Positions 1 through 6,431 of a DNA stretch of 7,016 bases are shown in pieces. Numbering within the stretch: position 1 is the stretch's first letter; every line of letters starts with the position of its first letter. Below the pieces are notes generated by a model. The model searched no databases and was not told the DNA's origin. It saw only the letters and a list, made by a program, of their open reading frames with translations. Both the position numbers and the translations under genes were made by a program. This DNA is from Gammaproteobacteria bacterium (lineage in GTDB: Bacteria; Pseudomonadota; Gammaproteobacteria; S012-40): assembly GCA_029864945.1 (NCBI GenBank), contig JAOTSL010000169.1:1-7016 (forward strand), given 5' to 3'.

Positions 1-1
1 G

Positions 2-334
2 GCATTGTGTGCCGGTGCAGACTTTGCTGTTTCAGCTCGCGGATATATGTTTTCGCTGGGGTGCATACAATCATTACAATGCCATATGGATACTTGCCCG
101 ACGGGAATAACAACGCATAATAAACGGTTGCAGCGCGGCCTAGTTGTTGATGATAAGGCCAAACGCGTGGCCAACTATGCACACTGGGTAAATATTGAAA
201 TCGATAAGCTGGCTCACTCATGTGGATTGAGCAATGCCAGAGAGTTCAGGCGAGAGCATGTGCGATTGGTTCAGAATGCATATCAGAGTGAGGCGATGGA
301 TGTTCTATATCCTTACCCCGAAGTTAAAAAATAA
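2..334 (+). CDS. FMN-binding glutamate synthase-family protein, C-terminal part (5' end outside window)
   Basis: This is the last 110 residues of a protein that enters the window already in frame, so its start is not visible. The diagnostic segment is GCIQSLQCHMDTCPTG, at about residues 20-35 of the fragment. Its spacing Cys-x5-Cys-x4-Cys (Cys codons at 62, 80 and 95) is that of the 3Fe-4S cluster in the FMN/synthase domain of glutamate synthase large subunits. The preceding GADFAVSARGYMFSLGC matches the end of the FMN-binding barrel. The protein stops soon after this region, with no GltB-type beta-helix domain. This suggests the shorter stand-alone FMN-binding glutamate synthase-like family rather than full GltB. 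Family members are thought to bind FMN and an iron-sulfur cluster, but the physiological substrate of the short forms is often unknown. It converges on the sensor kinase gene downstream. Confidence 0.85.
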   Translation, partial: ALCAGADFAVSARGYMFSLGCIQSLQCHMDTCPTGITTHNKRLQRGLVVDDKAKRVANYAHWVNIEIDKLAHSCGLSNAREFRREHVRLVQNAYQSEAMDVLYPYPEVKK

Positions 335-351
335 CTGTGCTGGGCGGTTAC

Positions 352-369
352 TCAAGTCCCTTGAATTTT
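352..369 (+). terminator. Weak hairpin after the glutamate synthase-like gene
   Basis: TCAAG (352-356) and CTTGA (360-364) form a 5-bp stem with a 3-nt loop, followed by ATTTTA. It lies 18 bp after the TAA stop, where a terminator is expected. The stem is short and AT-rich and the T-run is only four bases, so this is a weak candidate. Confidence 0.2.
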
Positions 370-375
370 ACAAAT

Positions 376-436
376 ATGAAATCTTGAAATGTTGTCTGCG
401 TGCATTGAATAATTAAAGTGTGTATTGAGATTTCAT
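376..436. repeat. 9-bp inverted repeat in the convergent intergenic gap
   Basis: ATGAAATCT at 376-384 is the exact reverse complement of AGATTTCAT at 428-436, with 43 nt between. It sits between the convergent stops at 334 and 448/449. It could form a long-loop stem in transcripts from either side. The long loop and lack of GC pairs make a classical intrinsic terminator unlikely, and chance occurrence cannot be excluded. Confidence 0.35.
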
Positions 437-448
437 TGCAGGTGGAAA

Positions 449-1849
449 TTATTCTACTGGCTCACTAGTGCCCTCATAATCTTTGGCAGTAAACTCTATG
501 TCTATTTGTAGGCCGCCTAATCGCGACGTGCCCAGTGATATATTCAGGTGATGTAGGTCGGCGATACGAGTTACTATTGAAAGCCCGAGTCCACTGCCGG
601 ATTCTTTTGTGCCGAGGCTTCGGTAAAAGCGGTTAAATATTTTACTGCGTTCTTCCTCAGGAATTCCTGGACCGCTGTCTGCTATAGATAAGATAATGAT
701 ATTGTCTCTTCTGTCAATATTGACTTCTACCTCGCCATCTCTTGGTGTGTAGCGAATGGCATTGTCGACCAGGTTTCGCATTAGCACGCAGATGGCGTCA
801 TAGTTTGCCGCGACAAATTTCCCTCGCGTACCACCGAGTCCAATTTCAATGTTTTTGTCTATGGCTAAATGTGCTTCGTTACTTAAGACGCTTTCTGCAG
901 CAATAAATAAATCAACGCGTCGGATATTTGTAAAACCTGTATCAGGATCCAGTCGAGCCAGTGTTAATAATTGCTCAACTAAGCGTGTCGCCCGGTTTAC
1001 GCCTTGTACCACATGGCGTAATGCTTTTTGTTGTTCTGCGGTATCTTTGGCCTGTAATGCAATTTCAGCATGTGTTTTTAACGCGGCAAGCGGTGTGCGT
1101 AATTCATGGGCAGCATCTGATGTAAAACGTTTTTCGGTATCAAATGCGGTTTTCAATTGTGAAAATAAACGATTAACTGCTGCGGTTAACGGACGGGCCT
1201 CTTTTGGCGCTCTGAGTTCGTCTATAGGTGATAGATCAGATGTTTTTCTCTGGTTCAAATCGATTGAAATTTGTTTGATAGGAAGCAGTGTTAAATTAAC
1301 GCCGTACCAAATAAAAAAGGCCAGAATAGGCAGCAAAAACACGAGTGGCGTTATAACTCGCTCTGTAATACTTTTTGCAATACTGTTATGCGCAGAAATC
1401 TGCATTGCAACCTGGATATTGATAATCTTATCGGTGGTAGAAACGGTATAAACTCGCCACGGATTGCCAAATATTGATACCGTATCAAATCCTTTTTTTA
1501 TACTGGACATTTGGGTTTCAGGTGCGTTTTTAGATCGTAGCGTAAGTGTTTTATTGTGTAGCCATACTTGAAAGGCAATTTGATTCTCTTGTGGGTATCC
1601 ATCTTGCCATAAAGATGTTTCTACCGTTTCTGCAATTGGATTTTTGGTTTCGCTTAAAAGAAGCTGCTCTACAAGTTCGTGCATACTCATTGCTAGCAAA
1701 GCCTGCCCGTTTTGTGCGAGCTGTGTATCAAGAAAAGAAGAAACGGTTTGCTTGGTATTGTAATAACTAATATAAGCAGACAGCAACCAAATACCAGTAA
1801 CTAATGGCAAGATTATAAAGAGTGCGCGACGACGTATTGAACTAGTCAT
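449..1849 (-). CDS. QseC-like two-component sensor histidine kinase
   Basis: This 466-residue inner-membrane sensor kinase should autophosphorylate on histidine and pass the phosphate to the regulator encoded just upstream. An Arg-rich N-terminus (RRR at 6-8) precedes TM1 (about 10-30). A periplasmic sensor region of about 135 residues follows, then TM2 (about 165-187) and a HAMP-like linker. The H-box FTSDAAHELRTPL carries the phospho-acceptor His248. The ATPase domain has the N-box NLVDNAIRY (Asn359-Asn363), the G1 box DSGPGIP (Asp391), the F-box FNRFYR and the G2 box GSGLGLSIV (418-426). The features FLDTQL, GNPWRV, TSDAAHELR and RATRLVEQLLTLARLD resemble QseC/PmrB/TctE kinases, and E. coli QseC is similar in length (449 residues). 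The signal is not deducible. Start: ATG at 1849 is the first start after an in-frame TGA, but no Shine-Dalgarno lies at the normal distance. The nearest, GAGGAT, is 31 nt upstream. All catalytic motifs are intact. Confidence 0.93.
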   Translation of the reverse strand: MTSSIRRRALFIILPLVTGIWLLSAYISYYNTKQTVSSFLDTQLAQNGQALLAMSMHELVEQLLLSETKNPIAETVETSLWQDGYPQENQIAFQVWLHNKTLTLRSKNAPETQMSSIKKGFDTVSIFGNPWRVYTVSTTDKIINIQVAMQISAHNSIAKSITERVITPLVFLLPILAFFIWYGVNLTLLPIKQISIDLNQRKTSDLSPIDELRAPKEARPLTAAVNRLFSQLKTAFDTEKRFTSDAAHELRTPLAALKTHAEIALQAKDTAEQQKALRHVVQGVNRATRLVEQLLTLARLDPDTGFTNIRRVDLFIAAESVLSNEAHLAIDKNIEIGLGGTRGKFVAANYDAICVLMRNLVDNAIRYTPRDGEVEVNIDRRDNIIILSIADSGPGIPEEERSKIFNRFYRSLGTKESGSGLGLSIVTRIADLHHLNISLGTSRLGGLQIDIEFTAKDYEGTSEPVE

Positions 1850-1891
1850 ATTTTTATATCAGCAGTGAACTTTTATAAATATCCTCATTTA

Positions 1892-2548
1892 CTATTTATC
1901 AACAATATAACCAACGCCACGAATAGTGCGAATGAGTTTTGCGCCCAGTTTTTTTCGAATATGATGAATATGAACTTCGACAGTATTACTTTCCACTTCG
2001 TCGTTCCAAGCGTAAAGCCCTTCTTCAAGGCGGCTACGGGACATTACTAGTCCCTGGTTTTCTAATAGTAATTGCAAGATGGTAAATTCTCTTGGTGAAA
2101 TATCAGTTACTACGCCATTGTTTTTCACACTGTGCGATGCGGGATCAACGACTATGTCTCCATGCTGGATAACGGGTGATGATCTGCCGCCGCTACGTCG
2201 TATCATTGCGCGTAGGCGGGCTGTAAGTTCTTCGAGGTCAAATGGTTTTGTTAGGTAATCATCTGCACCCGTATCAAGCCCTGCTATTCTGTCTTCAACA
2301 CCGTCTTGTGCGGTAAGAATAATGACGGGCGTGTTATTTCCGTTTTTGCGAATTTCTTTCAGTAATTCAAGCCCGGATATTTTAGGCAACCCAAGATCAA
2401 GAATAATTGCGTCGTATTCGTTCGTGAGCAAAGCTGCCTGCGCCATAGATCCGTCCTCAACCCAGTCTGCAGCGTAACCTTGCTGACTAAGTCCAACCCT
2501 GATTCCATCTCCTAATAAAGTGTCATCTTCAACGATTAAAATGCGCAT
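1892..2548 (-). CDS. OmpR/PhoB-family response regulator, QseB/PmrA/TctD-like
   Basis: This 218-residue cytoplasmic transcription factor is the partner of the kinase that follows 42 bp downstream on the same strand. The receiver domain (1-~115) has the acidic cluster Glu7-Asp8-Asp9, the phospho-acceptor Asp51 in ILDLGLP, the switch Thr79 in IILTA and the conserved Lys101 in TKPF. All are at the positions used in QseB and PmrA. The winged-helix DNA-binding domain (~125-218) ends with the recognition-helix and wing signature VEVHIHHIRKKLG...IRTIRGVGYIV. Length and layout are normal for the family. ATG at 2546-2548 is supported by an AGGA seven bases upstream and by MRILIVEDD, the usual family N-terminus. 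The operon order (regulator then kinase) is that of qseBC and pmrAB. Autoregulation is common in these systems. The targets cannot be read from this sequence. Confidence 0.94.
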   Translation of the reverse strand: MRILIVEDDTLLGDGIRVGLSQQGYAADWVEDGSMAQAALLTNEYDAIILDLGLPKISGLELLKEIRKNGNNTPVIILTAQDGVEDRIAGLDTGADDYLTKPFDLEELTARLRAMIRRSGGRSSPVIQHGDIVVDPASHSVKNNGVVTDISPREFTILQLLLENQGLVMSRSRLEEGLYAWNDEVESNTVEVHIHHIRKKLGAKLIRTIRGVGYIVDK

Positions 2549-2555
2549 ATTGTTA

Positions 2556-2559
2556 TCCT
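2556..2559 (-). promoter_or_regulatory. Shine-Dalgarno of the response regulator
   Basis: On the minus strand AGGA lies seven bases before the ATG at 2548 (AGGATAACAATATG). This supports that start and contrasts with the poorly equipped kinase start downstream in the same operon. Confidence 0.7.
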
Positions 2560-2617
2560 AAATCCATTTTTTAGATTTGTTATTAATGAGGAGGGTCGGG
2601 CTGCTTTAAAAAATACA

Positions 2618-2635
2618 TTAAGTTCAAGTGCTTAA
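2618..2635. repeat. TTAAG-N8-CTTAA dyad, possible regulator operator
   Basis: TTAAG (2618-2622) and CTTAA (2631-2635) are inverted arms 70-87 bp upstream of the regulator start. The flanks read ATTAAG and CTTAAG. Both fit the half-site HTTAAK known for PmrA-type regulators, and further copies occur at 2582-2587 (ATTAAT) and 2692-2697 (CTTAAT). Known PmrA boxes are direct repeats with a 5-nt spacer. Here the spacer is 8 nt, so the match is partial and AT-rich chance is a real alternative. Confidence 0.25.
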
Positions 2636-2728
2636 GGCCGATTCTCACGGAGAAATACTCTCTGCTTAGATATCGGCGAAAAAATAAAATACTTAATGAA
2701 TTTATGTCTTTTGGGCAGAATGAATTAC

Positions 2729-2760
2729 TCAAAGTTTTGACAATAAAAGAGTAATATTGT
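2729..2760. repeat. Clustered small palindromes upstream of the clpB promoter
   Basis: TCAAA-GT-TTTGA (2729-2740) is a compact dyad. It abuts ACAATA (2740-2745), which is inverted against TATTGT (2755-2760) with a 9-nt spacer. The cluster ends at the -35 elements of clpB, where an activator or repressor could bind. No known factor is recognised. Confidence 0.25.
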
Positions 2761-2789
2761 TGACATGTGCCTTGAATACGCCACATAAA
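2760..2789 (+). promoter_or_regulatory. Possible sigma-70 promoter of clpB
   Basis: A perfect -35 hexamer TTGACA (2760-2765) is followed after 18 bp by CATAAA (2784-2789), which matches four of six bases of the -10 consensus. It overlaps the heat-shock promoter and could provide basal clpB expression. A second TTGACA at 2737-2742 has no -10 partner at a usable distance. Confidence 0.35.
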
Positions 2790-2799
2790 CCCCCAGAAT
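2771..2799 (+). promoter_or_regulatory. Sigma-32 (RpoH) heat-shock promoter of clpB
   Basis: CTTGAAT (2771-2777), 13 bp, then CCCCAGAAT (2791-2799) closely fits the known sigma-32 consensus CTTGAAA-N13-15-CCCCATNT. It lies 37 bp before the clpB ATG, giving a predicted short leader starting near 2805. Location upstream of a classical RpoH-regulon gene strengthens the call. Confidence 0.8.
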
Positions 2800-2821
2800 A
2801 CTAACAAGAATAAAATTACTT

Positions 2822-2826
2822 GAGGA
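2822..2826 (+). promoter_or_regulatory. Shine-Dalgarno deciding the clpB start
   Basis: GAGGA ends 9 bases before the ATG at 2836. The alternative TTG at 2830 is only 3 bases away and the ATG at 2842 is 15 bases away. The middle start is best and gives MRMEKLT, which parallels the MRMDRLT start of known ClpB proteins. Confidence 0.8.
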
Positions 2827-2835
2827 TTATTGAAA

Positions 2836-5472
2836 ATGCGAATGGAAAAACTCACCAGCAAATTTCAGATGGCGATCGCGGATGCGCAAAGCATAGCAAT
2901 TGGCCGTGATCATCAATTTATAGAACCAGTTCATATAATGGCTGCGTTGCTTGATCAAGAGGGCGGAAGTATTCCTCATCTTTTAAGTAAGGCGGATGTC
3001 AATGTGCCAGGGCTTCGTTCAGCGATTGGTTCTGCACTTGATGGTCTTTCATCTGTTAGTGGTTCGGATGGTGATGTTCATCTGTCAAATGATGCCGGTC
3101 GGGTATTAAATGGTTGTGACAAGCTGTCACAAAAACGAAAAGACAAATTTATTTCCAGCGAATTATTTGTGCTGGCAGCTTTGGAAAGCAAAGGCGCCCT
3201 GGCAAACGCTTTACGCGAAAATGGTGCTGCGAAAGGTTCGCTGGAAAAAGCCATAGATGAATTACGTGGTGGAGAAAAGGTAGATAATGCTGATGCAGAA
3301 GAGCAGCGTCAGGCGCTAGAAAAATACAGTATTGATTTAACCGAACGAGCGGAGCAGGGTAAACTTGATCCTGTTATTGGACGTGATGAAGAGATTCGAC
3401 GCACAATACAGGTATTGCAACGCCGTACCAAAAATAACCCTGTATTAATCGGTGAGCCGGGTGTGGGAAAAACAGCAATTGTTGAAGGTCTTGCGCAACG
3501 TATTATAAATGGTGAAGTGCCTGAAGGATTAAAAAACAAAAGAGTTTTGTCGTTGGATATGGGGGCTCTTATTGCGGGTGCAAAATTTCGGGGTGAGTTT
3601 GAAGAGCGATTGAAAGCGGTATTAAATGATTTGTCCAAGCAGGAAGGCCAAGTTATTTTATTTATCGACGAACTACATACCATGGTCGGCGCAGGTAAAG
3701 GCGAAGGTGCGATGGATGCGGGTAACATGCTTAAGCCTGCATTAGCCCGTGGTGAGTTGCATTGCGTTGGTGCAACTACGCTGGACGAATATCGACAGTA
3801 TATTGAAAAAGATGCAGCGTTAGAGCGTCGTTTTCAAAAAGTACAGGTAGATGAGCCAACAGTGGAAGATACCATTGCTATTCTTCGCGGCTTAAAAGAA
3901 AAATACGAAGTGCATCACGGTGTTGATATTACTGACCCGGCAATTGTTGCCGCGGCAACGTTGTCTCATCGTTACATAACAGACCGACAATTGCCCGATA
4001 AAGCGATTGACCTTATTGATGAGGCGGCAAGTTTAATTCGTATGGAAATTGATTCAAAGCCACAAAGTATGGATAAGCTGGATCGTCGATTGATTCAGTT
4101 AAAAATTGAACAAGTGGCATTGAAAAAAGAAACAGATACGTCTTCACTAAAACGACTGGATAATCTCAAGCAGGAAATAACGACTCTTGAGCGTGAGTAT
4201 TCAGATTTAGAAGAAATATGGAAAGTAGAAAAAGCAGCAGTACATGGCGCGCAAAATATTAAAGAAGAGCTTGATCGCGCTCGTCAGGAACTGGAAACCG
4301 CTAAACGTGCCAGTAATCTAGCAAGAATGTCCGAGCTTCAATACGGGCGCATTCCCGCGCTGGAAAAACAGCACGAAGCAGCAACGCAGGCTGAAACAAT
4401 CGAAATGACTTTAATGAGAAATAAAGTCACAGACGAAGAAATCGCAGAAGTTGTCGCGAAGTGGACTGGTATCCCGGTTTCGAAAATGCTCGAAGGCGAA
4501 AAAGAAAAACTATTACGAATGGAGGACGAACTGGCTGAGCGAGTAGTTGGTCAGGATGAAGCAGTGCTTGCAGTTGCAAACGCAGTTCGTCGTTCGCGTG
4601 CGGGATTGTCTGACCCGAATCAACCCAATGGTTCATTTTTGTTTCTTGGGCCAACAGGTGTTGGTAAAACTGAGTTAAGCAAAACCTTGGCGAATTTTTT
4701 GTTTGATACCGACGATGCCATGGTGCGAATTGATATGTCGGAATTTATGGAAAAACATTCTGTTGCACGTTTAATTGGGGCACCTCCAGGCTATGTTGGT
4801 TACGAAGAAGGCGGCTATCTGACTGAGGCTGTTCGACGTAGGCCGTATTCAGTTGTCTTGCTTGATGAAGTGGAGAAAGCACACCCTGATGTATTTAATG
4901 TATTGCTTCAAGTTTTGGATGACGGACGTTTGACAGATGGGCAAGGGCGAACGGTTGATTTTCGTAATACGGTAATTGTGATGACTTCCAATCTGGGTTC
5001 TCAACTGATTCAGGAAATGTCGGCTGATGCAGGTACTGACGAGAATAAATATGGTGCAATGAAAAAAGCACTTATGGAAGTGGTTGGAAGTCACTTCAGG
5101 CCGGAGTTTATTAATCGTGTTGATGACGTGGTTGTGTTTCATCCGCTGGGTCAAGATCAAATTCGCTCTATTACGGCGATTCAGATGGAATATTTAGAAC
5201 ATCGATTGGCTGATAGGGAAATGGGATTAACAATAACGAGTGCCGCACTGGATTTTCTTGGACACGCAGGTTACGATCCGGTTTATGGTGCAAGGCCTTT
5301 GAAACGTGCTATTCAATCCAGTATCGAAAACCCATTGGCTCATGAAATTCTCTCTGGTAAGTTTATGCCCGGCGATATAATTCTCATTGATTGCAAAGAT
5401 GATGTACTCACGTTCGGAAAAGAAAAGACTGTGGTTAATGCTGGAGCCACTGAGGCTGATACTGCGGCTTAA
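2836..5472 (+). CDS. clpB: ATP-dependent chaperone (disaggregase) ClpB
   Basis: ClpB is a cytoplasmic AAA+ hexamer that works with DnaK/DnaJ/GrpE to pull proteins out of aggregates after heat stress. The 878 residues contain, in order: a Clp N domain (1-~145); NBD1 with Walker A GEPGVGKT (Lys212) and Walker B LFIDELH (Glu279); a coiled-coil middle domain (~400-525) with Tyr503 in ARMSELQYG; and NBD2 with Walker A GPTGVGKT (Lys611), Walker B LLDEVEKAH (Glu678) and sensor-2 GARPLKR (Arg820). Numbering equals that of E. coli ClpB through Glu678. After that come about five extra residues near 735 and a C-terminal tail about 16 residues longer. Pore loops carry aromatic Phe251 (Tyr in E. coli) and Tyr653. 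No ClpP-binding IGF/IGL loop is evident, as expected for a non-proteolytic partner. A sigma-32-type promoter lies just upstream, and the methyltransferase gene follows without a visible terminator. Confidence 0.98.
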   Translation: MRMEKLTSKFQMAIADAQSIAIGRDHQFIEPVHIMAALLDQEGGSIPHLLSKADVNVPGLRSAIGSALDGLSSVSGSDGDVHLSNDAGRVLNGCDKLSQKRKDKFISSELFVLAALESKGALANALRENGAAKGSLEKAIDELRGGEKVDNADAEEQRQALEKYSIDLTERAEQGKLDPVIGRDEEIRRTIQVLQRRTKNNPVLIGEPGVGKTAIVEGLAQRIINGEVPEGLKNKRVLSLDMGALIAGAKFRGEFEERLKAVLNDLSKQEGQVILFIDELHTMVGAGKGEGAMDAGNMLKPALARGELHCVGATTLDEYRQYIEKDAALERRFQKVQVDEPTVEDTIAILRGLKEKYEVHHGVDITDPAIVAAATLSHRYITDRQLPDKAIDLIDEAASLIRMEIDSKPQSMDKLDRRLIQLKIEQVALKKETDTSSLKRLDNLKQEITTLEREYSDLEEIWKVEKAAVHGAQNIKEELDRARQELETAKRASNLARMSELQYGRIPALEKQHEAATQAETIEMTLMRNKVTDEEIAEVVAKWTGIPVSKMLEGEKEKLLRMEDELAERVVGQDEAVLAVANAVRRSRAGLSDPNQPNGSFLFLGPTGVGKTELSKTLANFLFDTDDAMVRIDMSEFMEKHSVARLIGAPPGYVGYEEGGYLTEAVRRRPYSVVLLDEVEKAHPDVFNVLLQVLDDGRLTDGQGRTVDFRNTVIVMTSNLGSQLIQEMSADAGTDENKYGAMKKALMEVVGSHFRPEFINRVDDVVVFHPLGQDQIRSITAIQMEYLEHRLADREMGLTITSAALDFLGHAGYDPVYGARPLKRAIQSSIENPLAHEILSGKFMPGDIILIDCKDDVLTFGKEKTVVNAGATEADTAA

Positions 5473-5510
5473 TCTTTTTAGAGTATTAACGAAATTCCCT
5501 TTTTCTATAT

Positions 5511-5530
5511 AGGTGATCAAAGGTGATTCA
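5511..5530 (+). repeat. Tandem 10-bp repeat containing duplicated Shine-Dalgarno
   Basis: AGGTGATCAA (5511-5520) is followed directly by AGGTGATTCA (5521-5530). Each copy has AGGTGA, a good match to the 16S rRNA 3' end. The second copy lies seven bases before the ATG at 5534 and is the likely ribosome-binding site. The first copy also contains an in-frame GTG (5513), but no Shine-Dalgarno serves it. Confidence 0.6.
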
Positions 5531-5533
5531 ATC

Positions 5534-6340
5534 ATGAGTAATAATAGTCAGCCAGACTGGCATAAAATGGCAGAAAAATTTGACCTGTGGTTGCCTCATA
5601 TCGCACCAGTGGGCAACGCTATGCTTGACGTACTGGAGTCGAAAAGCGGCGATAAAATTTTGGATATTGCCTCAGGTACAGGTGAGCCCGCTTTAACTCT
5701 GGCAAGAAATATAAGTAGTGTAAATATTGTTGGTGTCGACGCCGCCGAAGGTATGGTCAATGTCGCACAAGCTAAAGTTGAGAAAGAAGGGCTGACAAAC
5801 ATCTCGTTTAATGTAATGCCAGTTGAACAGCTGAATTATGCCGACAATTCCTTTGACCATATTATATGTCGATTTGGCGTAATGTTGTTTCAAGACCCGC
5901 TTGCTGGTCTGAAAGAAATGTATCGAGTGCTCAAACCTGGTGGGTCATTTGTTATCGCTGTTTGGGGCGCACGAGATAAGATGCCGACGATGGCCTGGGG
6001 TTACGAGGCGTTCAAGGGTAAAGTCTCGGCAGATGATATGCCACCTCTGGCAATTGCGACGTCGCTCGGCGAGCCGGGGGTTATCGATGATATATTAAAG
6101 CAGGCTAGCTTTACCGATTTTCAGGTAGAGCGAAAATATTTTAATTATGATTTTAAGTCATTCGACGAATACTGGTCTCTTATAGAATCGTCTGACATTC
6201 TCAAACGACAATTTGATGCATTAGCGGAATCTGAGCACGCCAGTGTTAGAAATGAGATTTCTGAATTTGCTGATGAATTTAGCACCGAATCAGGGATGAA
6301 AGTGCCGCATGAGTATTTGTTAGTTTACGGGCGAAAATAG
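5534..6340 (+). CDS. Class I SAM-dependent methyltransferase (UbiE/Methyltransf_11-like)
   Basis: This 268-residue cytoplasmic enzyme has a Rossmann-type methyltransferase core. Motif I is ILDIASGTG (42-50), the SAM-binding glycine loop. Asp69 in GVDAAEGM ends strand 2 and should contact the ribose. Later motifs are PVEQLNYADNSFDHIICRFG (96-115) and the post-motif RVLKPGGSFVIAVWG (131-145). The fold resembles UbiE/COQ5-type and other small-molecule methyltransferases. The C-terminal ~120 residues, which would set the substrate, do not point to a known activity, so no substrate is assigned. It is probably not UbiE itself, because the hallmark UbiE motifs are not apparent. Start: ATG at 5534 with AGGTGA seven bases upstream is preferred over an upstream GTG at 5513. 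It begins 61 bp after clpB, and the gap has no convincing terminator or promoter, so co-transcription with clpB is likely but unproven. Confidence 0.88.
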   Translation: MSNNSQPDWHKMAEKFDLWLPHIAPVGNAMLDVLESKSGDKILDIASGTGEPALTLARNISSVNIVGVDAAEGMVNVAQAKVEKEGLTNISFNVMPVEQLNYADNSFDHIICRFGVMLFQDPLAGLKEMYRVLKPGGSFVIAVWGARDKMPTMAWGYEAFKGKVSADDMPPLAIATSLGEPGVIDDILKQASFTDFQVERKYFNYDFKSFDEYWSLIESSDILKRQFDALAESEHASVRNEISEFADEFSTESGMKVPHEYLLVYGRK

Positions 6341-6343
6341 AAA

Positions 6344-6375
6344 TTGCTTTTGTGATAGTGAATCAGTCACTGCAA
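6344..6375 (+). other. Imperfect hairpin between methyltransferase and beta-barrel genes
   Basis: AGTGA-ATCAG-TCACT (6357-6371) is a 5-bp stem. It can extend through TTGC (6344-6347) and GCAA (6372-6375) if nine bases bulge on the left. No T-run follows, so this is not a standard terminator. It may be a processing site or operator, or may be incidental. No clear promoter is visible in the 91-bp gap (6341-6431). Confidence 0.25.
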
Positions 6376-6417
6376 GTTGGAAATGTGTAGATGGTTGGTC
6401 GACACCTAATAAAAAAT

Positions 6418-6424
6418 AAGGAAG
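6418..6424 (+). promoter_or_regulatory. Shine-Dalgarno supporting a GTG start
   Basis: AAGGAAG lies just upstream of the GTG at 6432, with nine bases between GGA and the start codon. It supports the GTG. The first ATG codons downstream fall inside the signal peptide and would destroy it. Confidence 0.7.
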
Positions 6425-6431
6425 AGATAAA

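Larger units (their letters stand above)
2549..2835. other. Divergent intergenic region between regulator operon and clpB
   Basis: This 287-bp AT-rich region drives both directions. Its right third holds the clpB promoters and ribosome-binding site. For the leftward operon I see no convincing sigma-70 promoter. The best candidate is TTAAGT-N18-TATCTA on the minus strand (2691-2696 and 2667-2672), which is weak. Small dyads lie at 2618-2635 and 2729-2760. A short stem TTCTC-ACG-GAGAA (2642-2654) overlaps an alternative one, GAGA-AATAC-TCTC (2650-2662). No credible gene lies here. Confidence 0.6.

Noticed and set aside
234..416. A 60-codon open frame overlapping the end of the glutamate synthase-like gene
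   Set aside because: It overlaps a clearly coding segment in another frame and shows no recognisable motif or ribosome-binding site.
849..1451. A 200-codon open frame on the plus strand opposite the sensor kinase
   Set aside because: It is antisense to the H-box and HAMP regions of an intact kinase. Its translation is Ser/Ala/Arg-rich with no recognisable domain. I treat it as a shadow of the coding strand.
2642..2662. Two overlapping, mutually exclusive short stems (TTCTC/GAGAA and GAGA/TCTC), like a miniature attenuator
   Set aside because: The stems are only 4-5 bp, have no T-run or leader peptide, and could easily arise by chance in this AT-rich DNA.
2583..2861. A 92-codon minus-strand open frame in the divergent region, with a hydrophobic stretch (VILFLLVFWGFMW)
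   Set aside because: It starts at a TTG inside clpB without a ribosome-binding site and runs through the clpB promoters. Its hydrophobicity reflects the AT-rich sequence. A conserved homologue would be needed to revive it.
3309..3728. A 139-codon open frame on the minus strand inside clpB
   Set aside because: It lies opposite the highly conserved NBD1 Walker motifs, whose codon pattern produces long antisense frames. No domain is recognised in it.
5513..5533. An upstream GTG start for the methyltransferase adding seven residues
   Set aside because: No properly spaced Shine-Dalgarno precedes it, while the ATG at 5534 has AGGTGA seven bases upstream.
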